Source of the DNA: Paramecium octaurelia
Taxonomy: Eukaryota; Ciliophora; Oligohymenophorea; Peniculida; Parameciidae
Assembly (NCBI GenBank): GCA_905182995.1
Contig: CAJJDP010000033.1
Coordinates: 328,696-392,695, forward strand
Reading direction: 5' to 3'
DNA: 64,000 bases
Numbering within the stretch: position 1 is the first letter of the stretch; every line of letters begins with the position of its first letter. The notes beneath the pieces are model-generated. The model worked only from the letters and a program-made list of their open reading frames with translations. It was not told the origin of the DNA and ran no database searches. A program made the position numbers and the translations under genes. Of this stretch, positions 26,387-37,856 are shown in pieces.

Positions 26387-28641
26387 GAATCAAGTGGAAA
26401 GTTAATAAATCCTAAATCCAGAATTGTTTTCTGCTCCTAAAGGTGTCAAGCATTAAATAATTAACCCTATCATTAAAATAGAGGATCAGATAAAAAATAT
26501 CAAGTTGGAAATCAATGAAGCTGTACATTAAGGAAATGATACAAAATAGCTTGAATAATAATTGGAGGACTTGTTAAACAGTTTGAGTGATAAATTTTAT
26601 CAACTGGATATTTGTATGAGGGAAGTTTTGCAAAAGTTTGTTTAGAATGGAAATAAGATGTTCATAAGATTGAATGAAAATTATTTTGCCAACAATCAAA
26701 GGATCAAAAATACCTTTAAGGGATTAGCAGAGTAGTTTAATTTGCATTTCTTAGATCAAAATCCCACTTAAAGATATATTGTAATTACTAAGTACTTAAG
26801 ACCTGATGGTCGATATGAAATATATCTAAGATAGCCCAGAAACCATGGGCATGGACCATAGACAGTACCCGAAGAGGATAAGGTTCCTAAGCCCTTTAAG
26901 GAGCTATTTGAATAGATTCAATAACCTCTACCGCCTGATATTATAAAGGAGATTGCAGTATAAAATGATCCCCAAGAATAATATAGTATTAATATAAGTT
27001 TCAATAAGCCAGAGGAATATGGATGCGAAATCACTCTTTATAGGATATATTAATTAGACATATATGATTAATCATTATCCTTGTAACCTGCAAAGAGAAT
27101 AGTGCTCGAATTTCCGAACAACAAAGAGTAAGTGTAATAGTAAACACTAACCTTTACAAGAAATCATCCTTTAACTTAAGGCTAGTTACCATTCAATGAA
27201 ATGGTCTACTTATCTATAGAAGCCTAAAATAAAAATGGTTGGTCTTCTGATCTTGAGGTATATCCAATCAAACTGTACGTTAAATATTATGAACCTCTTT
27301 CTCTCTATCTGTAAGGAACTATTAGTTCTGTCCTAATCGATGATACAAGTCAATTTTTAGAACTATTCTAAATACAATAGATTGTAAATGAGGAAAATAA
27401 GAGTTATCTTATAATTGAAGATTATAGCTTGGTTTTGCTTGAGAAGTAATAAATAAGGAATGTATCTATCAAAAAAGAGTATGTGTTTATATGAATGTTA
27501 GTACAGTGGCACTGGTGAGTACTAGATTCCAGGCCTGTTAATGGGGTAGCATACTTAACTTCTATGATGAAAGCATTACTTAAAATTTCGATGTAGATCC
27601 AATCAAAGATTTTGATATTAGTCCCCCTTATCACATTAACACAGATAGAGCAATTAGCAAAATAGCTTGTGGATTATATCATTCTTTGGCTCTCACTGTG
27701 GATGGCAATGTACTTTCTTGGGGATACAACAAACACGGCTAATTGGGAAATGGTAATCATAAGATAATACTATCAATTAGGAATGACCATTAGTTCTATG
27801 TAGCCTTAGCAAATCTCTTATTTCAAGAATAATTAAGTGTTTGTAGTTGATATATCTGCTGGACAAGAAATCTCAATATGCCGATCTGATTTAGGGGATG
27901 TGTATACTTGGGGTAAGATGCAAAATTTATTTGGGGATAACATTATCAAAGTTCTGAATGCTTAGAAAGAAGCAATTAATCTATAATGTGCTGATCAATC
28001 TAATAGTCAGTTGGTCCCTAGAAAGATAAATCTTAAGGCTAAGCAAATCTAGGCAGGATATTCTTGTTTTGCAGCACTCTCCTTAGAGAACAACCTTTAT
28101 ATGTGGGGGTGTAACGAACACGAAGTCTTTGGGTTTCTGAAATGTCCAGAGTTGGATGACCAAATTATTGTTCATTTATTGGATCCAATTAGGATTAATA
28201 TTGAGAACGAATATGAAATCAAGTAGATAATAATATTCTTATAATTTTTTAGAGATTTTTAAATTGGTGCTTATCATTGTGTAGTAAGAGTGATTTGTAA
28301 GAGTAATTAAAGTGAACAATACCTTTCTTGGGGTTACAATAAATACAATTAATGCGGACAATCTGCAAGTAATAAAAATTCAGCTAAATCTTGCAAGAGA
28401 AACCAAATAGAGTAAGTATAAAAGATTAATATGTATAGCATCTTACCATAAAAGAAATTCAAATCATATAGTTGTGGTTTTGATAGATCAATCTTTGCTT
28501 CATTTGACAATCATATTTATACCTTATCAAAAAATGATACTAAGAACAATGACTGTTCTGTTTTTGTAGAGGTAATTAATTAATATTTTCCAGGAAGTTT
28601 TGGCCGGAGATCTTATATCCTTGGTATTGGGAAGGGAATGA
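26370..28641 (+). CDS. RCC1-repeat protein with FN3-like N-terminal half
   Basis: 714 codons plus stop after removing introns at 27483-27501, 27546-27573, 27800-27827, 28223-28252 and 28572-28593 (length checks exactly). The C-terminal half has RCC1-type blade motifs: ISKIACGLYHSLALTVDGNV then LSWGYNKHGQLGNG; VYTWGKM; IQAGYSCFAALSLENNLYMW; YLSWGYNKYNQCG. Before it is a beta-rich segment with a fibronectin-III-like ending (VYLSIEAQNKNGWS), and the first 130 residues are helical. RCC1 propellers act as GEFs or as scaffolds; the N-terminal context suggests a scaffold rather than the nuclear Ran GEF. Stop follows VLAGDLISLVLGRE. Confidence 0.78.
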
Positions 28642-28860
28642 TGAATATTAATGTTTCATTTTAAGTAAATTTAACTTTAAATTAATGGGCAAACTCTTAA
28701 CAAATAATGATTAAGCCAATGATTATCAGGTATCTTTAAACATTATAGAATTATTCTTACCTTGACAAAATGTAGTTGTGTAAGTACTTACTTTTAAGGT
28801 ATTAAAATTTGAATAGTTGTGTTTTCTATGAATATATATTTAATTAATTAAATAATAAAA

Positions 28861-29192
28861 ATGTCATCTCAAACAACAGCTTAATATAGGATGTACTTAG
28901 GTGCTAGGGTGTTGTGGCCACCTGATTGTCCTGATGATATTCTAGAAGGAGCAATAAATGAAACACAAAGTTGTTTGAAAACTTATGAAGCTAAGGACGG
29001 ATAAAAGGTAACAGTTTCATAACTTATAATAAGATGGCAGAGCATCTTAAGAAGTATTTGGATACTAATTTTGAACCCTATTGGCATGTATTTTTTGGTA
29101 AAAATTTTGGATGTCATTCCATTCATGAAAAAAGAAGATTTATCTACTTTTACATCGATAAAACAGCATACCTATTTTACAAAACATAATGA
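28861..29192 (+). CDS. dynein light chain (LC8-like)
   Basis: 101-aa protein after removing a 26-nt intron (29008-29033). The second exon carries the LC8 pattern: MAEHLKKYLDTNFEPYWHVF, then GKNFGCHSIHE and IYFYIDKTAYLFYK, corresponding to the LC8 core (AxxIKxxFDxxYxPxWHCIVG...). Acts as a dimeric hub on dynein intermediate chains in cytoplasmic or axonemal dynein. The N-terminal 35 residues are longer than canonical LC8 (89 aa) and the ARVLWPPDCPDDI start is distinctive, so it is probably one of the many ciliate LC8-like paralogues rather than LC8 itself. Confidence 0.85.
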
Positions 29193-29431
29193 AATATATA
29201 AATATTTATCAGAGATAATGATTCGTTAAAATTAAGCTAATTTGAATATTCTGTTTTTCAAGATTATTACTTAATCATTATTGATAACTTTCTAATTCAA
29301 TAAATATTCATTATTTCTTTTTGAATATATTGTGTATATTTATATATGTATCAACAAAGCTCTAGAATTTAAATTCATAATTGGAATTCTTAGAAAGTCG
29401 CAATGATGTAATATTGAATTATATTGATATT

Positions 29432-31357
29432 TCATTTATTTCTTGTTAATACTTTTCCTGCTTATGGTTCTGAATTTACTATTAGATTTTCCTCCTCCCT
29501 TAAACTTTAAGGTATTGAATCACATCTAGGAGAAAAAGGATACATAATTCCACTTTATTTTTTAATCATACATTCGAAAAATGTTTTAATTTCTTCATCC
29601 ATCTGGCCTATAATAATTTAATCTAGTTCAGATGGGTTTTCTTTTTATCTAATTTTCTGATAGGCATGGAAAGAATCCTCCAACTTTTGAATTTCAGTTT
29701 TCTCCTCTTCAAAAATGGAAATAGATTCTGCTTAATTAGAATTAAAAGTGTATTATTTTTTAAATCCAACATCAAAGATATCCGTTGGTATTAATGGTTT
29801 AGGAATATAATTAAATAGTTTTACTTATTCATTCGTCATCAAAATACTCTTCAGTTTATCAATTTCATGTAATTTTTTAATGATATATGCTACATCCAAT
29901 TTCATCATTATCTTTTAAATAGCAAATCGATATATTTTTTAATTGTTCCCTAGACATCCCAGATACATCAGCAATGCATCCTTAAAAGAGATACTTATTG
30001 GATTCTTCTTTTTCTTAAGATACTATTTTAATTTAGTTTGATCACTGTTTTGAATTATTGATAAATTCTTCGTTTATTAATCTGAAGCCATCATATTAAT
30101 CTCTTTTACTTCATCCTCCTTTAGTATCTTTTTATCAAAAGAATTCTTAGATTGATTACCTTCAATTCTGAAGAACTTACTTACAAGTGATAGATTCATG
30201 TATGTAAATAAGACTGGTCCAAAGAAAGCTGAAATCACTAAGGAAATGATCTACCACAAACCACCGACATTACCCAAAATAGTTTGCAGTTTAATATATG
30301 ATCTATAGTATATGGTTTCCCTTTATTCTAAATAGAGAATATTGTTGGCTAAATAGTATCCATTATATGACTCAGAGTATTCTTTTGTTGCTGATTGTAA
30401 AATGGTTTCATCGACTTATACATCCTTATTGATCAACCCAACGTCAGTTTAGGTGTTGGCTATCTTAAAAAAAGAATGCAGTTGTTAGGATTTGGCGTAG
30501 GAAAATTAAGTATTTTAAATTGTGATTACATCATCATATGGTCTTCCAGGATTTTACATTTTAATTAGGACATCAGACATATATATTGCATAGTATGAAC
30601 TTACAAGTCCTTGTTAAATTTCTTCCATAGGACTGCATTACTTGTAGGTTGTACTGTTTTTGCAGAGATTTACGTTAATCGTTATAAATTTAAAGTTATC
30701 ACTTTATGAATGACCTTAAAGTTACTAAAATTAATTTGATATATTACTAATGGTCTTTGATCCCATTATTCAGGATTTAAACAATACATAGTAGATAATT
30801 AAAACTTCTAGAAGTATGTTTTTTACAAATCTGTTACAAAATGCTTCTCCAAGTCACAAGGTTCTATTGGGTAATTAAAACACCTTTTTATTATTTTTAT
30901 CATACTCCAACGTGATATTCGCTTTACTGTTCACTTCATCATAGCTTCTTTTTCTGTGACATTAATTGACAGTCAGATTATAATATTTCAAATTTTTATC
31001 AAAAGATTGCAAGAGAGCATTTGTAATACTAATTACAAAAGTGAAGTTGCTTCTGGATAAGTTTATTACCTATATTTTATATCAATACATTGTTCATACT
31101 GGAGTGTTAAGGGGTTGATTGTCTGAAATGATGACTTGCGGATTAGATTACTTTGTGAGTTCATCCATTTATATATATAGATAAAATACACAGATCGTTG
31201 ATAACATGATCGTAAGTAAGTAGCCAAATGCTGTACTAAACGAAGTCTTTTTTAAAACTTAGAATTAGGGACGCTAAGCAAAATAATCTAGTTTTGTGAA
31301 TAGACTTCTCGAAGTATTCTTGCAGAATTATGCTTCTCTTTTTTGATACTTGAACAT
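29432..31357 (-). CDS. two-pass membrane protein, about 611 aa
   Basis: ATG 31355-31357 to TGA 29432-29434. Three intron-like segments of 30, 27 and 33 nt within 30700-31100 remove the only in-frame TGAs and leave exactly 612 codons. An N-terminal hydrophobic helix (about residues 47-68, FGYLLTIMLSTICVFYLYI) is followed by a roughly 270-residue domain with several N-glycosylation sites (for example NFT, NLT, NIT, NST). A second helix (LWQIISLVISAFFGPVLFTY) leads into a 250-residue charged, probably cytosolic tail. This layout occurs in ciliate-specific transmembrane families of unknown role. Possibly a surface or vesicle membrane protein. Confidence 0.65.
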
Positions 31358-32617
31358 CGAAATACGTATATGAATAAATAATTATATAAATTCTTCAAGA
31401 ATAAAAAAATGTTGTATTTAAATACCAAGAATTTTTTTGTAATTTCTTAGAAAATATTACCTTATTTAATTACTCAAGTGACGCACTCAAAATATGTTAA
31501 TGTTAAATGGAAATATTTTATCTGAAAATAAAAAGTACAAAAGTTACAATATATATCAAAAAAAATAAATTTCATTTTTGACATTACTCAAATCAAGCTT
31601 ATCTAGTAAAAAGATAATTTATATTATTTTCATCCCATTAAATTTTTAGGAACGATACGTGCTTTAAATTACAGAGTTACTTTATAAACTTAAAGATACT
31701 GATTTCGACTCAGATATTTTTTATATAAACTGCTTATTCCAATTCTAAATAATAAATTATCTTATCTTATTAATTAGAAGGATATAAGTTTACTAAATAA
31801 AGTAAGATAGAAACTGGATTAGTATGCTCTTTGATATCAATACAACAATAGGTTATTAAATTTAACTTGGAGAAACTATTTATAATTTTTAAAAAGGCAA
31901 TTCTTTGAGAATCAATTCCAAATCCTATAGAATTTTCATTTGATATAGTAGATCATAAATACTAGTAATATAATAATGTTGATATGAGATTCTTGGTATA
32001 TTTCAAGTCTTTCAAATTTGAAATTACAATGCATTAAAAAATACTTTCAATTCGATTACTCTGGCATTTTTGAAATTACTAAAATATAATTGGTTTTTTT
32101 GAATTTTATTTCCAAACATCTTTTCATATATTTTTCAATCTCTTCAATTGGTTCTCATTGAAAGTAATTTCTCTCTTTTTTTCAAATTCAATTTAAAGTT
32201 TAACATCTTATATCCCTATTCTTTGTGTCTAAATATCATTAGTTGATTTATAAAACTATTTTCCAAACATTCCAACACAATAAGTTACTACTTCTAAATT
32301 AATTATCATTTGACATTATACTTCATTTCTAGTTCTCCATAAAGATGATATCCTTCAAACTTCCCTCAGTTTTCGTTCATTTTGCAATTAACTATATCTT
32401 TTGAAGCATATCAATTTTTGTCTCATTATATAGTATGTAGATTCTATTGATATTTAATTTGTATATAGATTTAAAAGTTTAAGTTCGAGTCTATAAAGCT
32501 CTCAATGTTATTTGGTGCTTTAATTCATAATGTAATTAATGAAGATACTGAATAAATATAATTATGTGGATCTAGATTGAGAATATTCAATGTATTGTTA
32601 TATAATTTTTAATTAAT
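31358..32617. other. unresolved region
   Basis: 1.26 kb between a minus-strand start and a plus-strand start. The left 600 bp is AT-rich with no ORF I trust. At 31960-32420 the plus strand is T-rich, as over minus-strand genes, and several short minus-strand frames overlap: MIINLEVVTYCVGMFGKQFY (32124-32309), one reading GYHLYGELEMKYN then KQQLIVLECLENS across a possible 21-nt intron, and one reading EEIEKYMKRCLEIKF. This could be a small intron-rich gene or a decayed one. I cannot join them. Confidence 0.35.
32124..32309 (-). CDS. possible small ORF, 61 aa
   Basis: ATG 32307-32309 to TGA 32124-32126, intron-free. Reads as a charged helical peptide containing IQTQRIGIQDVKLQIEFEKK. Other frames across the same bases look equally plausible, so this is only a marker for a possible minus-strand gene. 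No function assigned. Confidence 0.25.
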
Positions 32618-35415
32618 ATGGCTGACTTGACAACTTTGCGAAGTCAAATCAATCAATGGACCCTAGATCAAGATAACAAAGTATGAATAATAGCTTAACT
32701 TACTTTAGACCTTCACAAAATTAGATCAGATGAGTACCAATCTGCTTACAAAATTTGGAGCTGTGTCATCTGACATCCGATCAGTTCAACATTAAGCCAA
32801 CTCTATCCATGCTCAAATCAATCAGGCTTTCAATAGATTTCTAACTTTGAGCGATAGCCGCTTCACTGAATAAGTATTTTGTTTAAAGATCATTTTAAGA
32901 GAATGGCCCCTCCATAAGAAGCTCCTCCGAAAGCAGCACCCCCCTAGAACAAAGACGAAGGCCTCTCAACTGCTCAGAAGTACACCAAGGCCTTAGGCAT
33001 AGCATTACAATCTCTTGATTTGTAATAGATGGCACAAGACGGTACAAAATATCTCGAATTTTCCTAGATGACATATTTGATGACAGAGATGACAAGTCAA
33101 TCTCCGTCTTCTCTGCAGCCACCACCAGCGGTACTGTGAGTAAGTCTGTTAAGTTGCCAGCCATGTTTGGTACACCCCAATTCAACAATAACAAATTTAT
33201 TGGTATTATTCCACACCAAACTTAGGTCTTTTTGATGACTTTGATGAAGCTCCCATCCAAGAGCCAGTTCGTCAATCTGCTCCTGTCCCTGCATACAGAT
33301 AATCGGAAGCACAACCTTAACAACAAGGCTTCGCCAATTAGTAGTCTCAATAGGTTCAACCTTAGGCTCAATAGCAAATTAGATAATCCATCAAATAAGA
33401 TCAATCTTAATTCTTATATAGTGGAGATAACAATTAATTCATCACGCGCACCAACTCTGCTCTAGGCAATTCAATGATGAATTCACAATTAGGATTTGTA
33501 GACCCTCAATAAAAGGAAGCCTTTAACCAAGCATTTGCACCCCCATATCAATAACAACAATAATAAGGGTACCAACCACTACCTCCTCCTCAAACACAAA
33601 GACCAACAGTGGTTGATGCTCCTCCCCCTCCTCCTCTGCCTCCTCCTACCCAACAACCCTAATACACTTAACCTTAAACCGTAGTGCAATAACAACCTGC
33701 ATAATAGTTTGCTCCAACTCTCTAAGATTAACTGAATAGTTTAATTTAAAAGTAGAGAGAACAAAATCCTCCTACCATTTAGCAGTAGCCAAATTATAGC
33801 ACTTAGCAATAGGAATAACCACCAATTCCTGAATAGAGAAATCCACAATAACCAATAAAGGTATTTTAACCACCAAGTGTAATTGGAGCACCTGCGTATG
33901 CAAAAGAAAAGGATAAGATTATGAGTTTGTTTGATGAGGATGATGACGATGACAATGAAGGTGGTTTATTTAAATCTACAACCACAAATAAAAATAAATT
34001 CAACAACCTACTAACAGATGGAGTTGCAAAACAAGAATAAAATTAAAAGCCAGCAGCTGTTGTTATCAAAGAAGAAGAAGATCAAGATTTCAGTGTGTAA
34101 CCTAGAGTTCAAAGTGTTAAGCCTCCTCCAAAAAAACAACTATTCGATGAGACAGAAGAAGAGACTCTTTAAAAAGCAAATGCAGATAAGATTGCTGCTA
34201 TTTATACAGTCCAACAATAACAGCCAAAACAAGAATAACCAAAATAATAAGTGCCTCCTCCTAAATTGACACCTTCAAGAAATGCTTTTGAGGATTCAGA
34301 TGATGAGAAGAAAAAGGAACCTTAAGTTCCAGTCAAACAAGCAGAATAATTAGCTGTTTCAGCTGAAGAACCATAAGTTAGACCTTCCATTTAATAATTA
34401 CAAAATAGATTGAATTTGAACATGTTTATGAAACCCCCTGGAGAGTAGGTCACCATGAAGGATATCAAAAAGAATGAAAAGGAACACGAGTCTGAATTTG
34501 TTGAACAATAAGCTGAAAGACCAATTGTATAGAAGAAGAAAGCTAGAGGAAGACAGGCCCTTGACTTCGATGATGATGATTCTAATAAGAAATCTAATAA
34601 ACCAGCTTTTGTTATAAAAGAGAGAACCTAATAAACTCAAAAAGCTGAAGTGGTCATCGATAGAACATCATATAGAGAGTCCATTAAATTGAGTAAATAA
34701 ACCGATTTTGAGGTTCCAATAACTTTGGAAGTCAAAACTGAAAAGAAGGATATTCAAGTGACAATCAGTCAACCAACCCAACAACTACCAAGTCTAAGTT
34801 CGAATAAACCAGCCTAATAATCAGATCCACTAGCAAAAAAGAATATAGGAAAAGAATTTGAACAAAAGTAATTTATTTACTTACTTGATTTAGAGGCTTA
34901 CCAAATTTCTTTAATGACCCTCTTGGAGGAGGAGGAAAGAAATAATAACAATAGCCAGTTTAGATAAGTAATCTTCCAGGCTTTGGAGGTAAGCACTAAT
35001 TAAGTATCCTAGGCAAATCGAACACATAGACAACAACTGTTTAAGCAGCAGTCACTCCCACAATAGCTAAGCCACAAAGAAAGAATATGTTCAGTGATGA
35101 AGAAGAAGATGCAGTTCCGAAATTGCCTATGCCAGGATAGAGAAATGAGTAAAATCTCATTATTATAGTTGACCTTCGAGAACGTCTATTTAATAGCAAT
35201 AACAAATTGCCCCTCCCCAATAGAAACCATAAATGAAGAAGAACATGTTTGAAGATGACTCAGAAGAAGACCTGAAACCACCTCAAAGACCTACTATTTA
35301 ATAGTAACAAGTCAAACCACCTGAACCAGTCAAGAAACCTGAAGCACCTAAACCGACACCTGCTTAGCAAAGGAATTAAAGAATGCAGAGAGCATTATTT
35401 GAAGATTCTGATTGA
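32618..35415 (+). CDS. FAM21-like WASH-complex subunit
   Basis: Six introns (28, 26, 26, 23, 26 and 32 nt) give exactly 879 codons from ATG 32618. The N-terminal head resembles FAM21: WTLDQDNKTFTKLDQMS, then AQINQAFNRFLTLSDSRFTE, which parallels the conserved FAM21 stretch NVFNDFLMLSNTQFIE. The rest is a long disordered Pro/Gln/Lys tail with acidic LFa-type motifs that in FAM21 bind retromer VPS35 and CapZ: DDIFDDRDD, GLFDDFDEAP, SLFDEDDDDD, QLFDETEEE, AFEDSDDE, MFSDEEEDA, MFEDDSEED, and LFEDSD at the very end. Expected role: recruit the WASH actin-nucleating complex to endosomes. The poly-Pro and poly-Gln (many TAA/TAG) composition is typical for Paramecium. Confidence 0.75.
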
Positions 35416-35453
35416 TATGATTGATTGCATTTAAATATATATAATTAAACAAA

Positions 35454-37269
35454 TCACCAAATAAAGGGAATCTTTTCTTTCAAATGTTTAAGTCCATATT
35501 CGCAACTACGATCTTTTTCTTTGTCTTTTTTTGCAAAAGCAATTAGTTTTTTCTCCAATTATTAAACATCTCCGTCAAATTAATTGATCATATCTTCCAA
35601 TTCATCCTTTTGGGGTTCCAAATTCCCTAACCATCTAGACCCTGTAATCCATAATTCACTGACACTTTCTGTTTTGGGTAAGACAGTTGCTCCAACCCAT
35701 GCCATATTGATAGGCCTTACATCTCTGATAATAGTTTTGACTTCTACTCTTTCAATCTCATTGAGTTCCATTACTTGGAACTTGTCAATCAACAAGGCTT
35801 CCACTTCATCCACAAGATCGATGAGATGGGCTCCTCCTCCTGTAAACAGAATGTTATTGGCTAATTTCTGCCTGATTTCTGGATCCTAGACTTAGGCAAT
35901 GGAGTAAGCAATCATATGATCTAGAGGGATCATATAATTAGGATTCAACATTTGATTTCCTTCTATGAAATATTATTACTCTTTTTCTTTTGACCCCCAA
36001 TACCAACACAATTGAATACCTCCACTAAGTTCTTCAAAATTGTCTTCTGGGTCATATTACATTTCAAAAAGACGACCTGTAAAATCGAAACACTCATGCA
36101 TATCTTGTTTTCTGATTTCATTAAACGGTTCCGATTCAAACAGTGTATTTGCAGATATGTACAACCCATCATTGTGTTACACAAAGAACCTCTTTTCCTT
36201 TTAATTCCTTAAACAATGAAGTTCATAATTGTAATTGAGTTTATCTTCCTTTTGAGTCAATTGGCAAGCCTTTTCTTTGAGTTTTTCCATTTAGAGTAGA
36301 TCTCCATAATTGTTACTTTACAATTGAACAGTCTAATCACAAGCATTTCTTTTTGTAACTTGCCTCATCAGTACTAAATCGATGTCTTTACTTCCGAAAT
36401 TCTTTCTCACATATGTTCCTGGCAAAATGACTCCATCATCCACACAAGTAATGTTGATCTTCTCATATCCGATATCCACTACACAACACTATTAAAGATT
36501 GGCTCCGAAACTGGATAAGACAGATTCCAAATGTAGATAGATGCCTTTGAATCCCAATTGTCTTATTAACATATCTACAAGCATTTTCACTTGAACTCTT
36601 TGGAAGATATCTGGAATTACTAATATACAATAGTAATCAGAGACATTCTTGACTTCCAATTTGCAACTCAATCCATATAGAGTTAGTTTGTATAGATCTT
36701 CAATCACATCTTGCATATTGTAACCATCTGTTAAATTGAAAAATCCATGCTTAATAGGTTGTCTCACCAAATACTCGCCTGTGAATATGTCATCCTCAAA
36801 TACAACAGATTTATCCTCTATCATCTAAGCAAGAATGCATTCTGGCTATTTTTGTTCCTTCTTGCCCAGAAAACCCCTGATGTTACGTAAATCTACTTCA
36901 ATCTTGGCTCTAGGCTTTCCACGCATACTTTTAGGCTGAGCTTTTAATGCACATTTCTAAATGAGTTTTTGTTCCAATATTAAAAGACTTTCATCAATCA
37001 CAGTGAGATCTGTGGATTAACTTTGTTTTTGCTAAGAATTTACTTTATAGCCTATCAAATTTCTGAATTTCTTAGGAAGCATCTCTATATAGAATATAAA
37101 CACACCAATTACCGCTTGCTTTATTCATCTTTATACTATGCGATCCATACTATATGATGATGCAATCACTTCCCCTCTCTATCAAATTCTCAATATTTTG
37201 GATCTTATCCTGCAATGACTTAATAGTGTTTTGCACATTGTCTTATTATTGATTAGGCTTTTCTTGCAT
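35454..37269 (-). CDS. ARP8: actin-related protein 8 (INO80 complex)
   Basis: One 28-nt intron (37085-37112) leaves exactly 596 codons. N-terminal CIIIQYGSHSIKMNKAS corresponds to the Arp8 phosphate-1 region. Further matches to Arp8: IIPDIFQRVQVKMLVDML then LGFKGIYLHLESV, CCVVDIGYEKINITCVDDG, ILFTGGGAHLIDL, and near the end NMAWVGATVLPKT then ELWITGSRW, finishing IPFIW like the AAFVW end of Arp8. As expected for Arp8, the central actin fold carries insertions. It acts as a nucleosome-binding module of the INO80 chromatin remodeller in the nucleus. Convergent with the FAM21 gene (stops 39 bp apart). Confidence 0.85.
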
Positions 37270-37372
37270 CAATTTATTAGAAAATAAAATATAATTAATA
37301 TATCACTATTGCTAGACCAACGACAACAATATATGTTCGTTACTACTTTGTTTGATACTCACCCTCATACGG

Positions 37373-37645
37373 ATGGATAATTAAATTATTCAAGTTGAAA
37401 ATGTCCTAGTTTTATGAACAAAAATCATCTATTTAATTACTACACTAAAATTTTACGAGATCAATAAGGAATAAGGAGATGAATTAAAATTACTTATAAG
37501 TAGAATACAGGATGGGCATGTAGAAATTTAAATGGAATAGTAGAATAATTAGTTAGAAAATTGTAGATCATTAGAAAATAGAGAAAATAGATTATTATTA
37601 AATGAGAACCTCTTAAATATTTCACTTCTAATTGTTGTTGATTGA
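37373..37645 (+). CDS. possible small coiled-coil protein
   Basis: ATG 37373 begins MDNQIIQVENVL. A second open frame reads INKEQGDELKLLISRIQDGH then a Gln/Glu/Asn/Leu-rich helix to TGA 37643-37645. Joining them needs an intron of about 51 nt (GTT...GAG), unusually long for this genome, so the gene model is doubtful. The second part looks like a genuine coiled coil. Function unknown. Confidence 0.3.
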
Positions 37646-37856
37646 ATTAGCAATACTAGTAATAATAATTGAAATATTATATCAAATAAAATTATGAATT
37701 TTCAACCAAAATATCCAAAATGTATTCAATTGCATTCCTGTATCATCTCAAAATCTAGTAGAATACATTTTATCTAAATTGTATCCATTATTCTTCGCAA
37801 AGGAAGTTAAAACAATTTTTGAAATTATTTTATATATAATAAATAAACGAATATAT

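Noticed and set aside
27422-27634. Minus-strand ORF opposite the RCC1 gene
   Set aside because: Shadow of exon/intron junctions of the plus-strand RCC1 gene.
32895-33404. Several standard-code minus ORFs opposite FAM21
   Set aside because: GC-richer antisense of the Pro/Gln coding region; the plus strand has the FAM21 motifs in one spliced frame.
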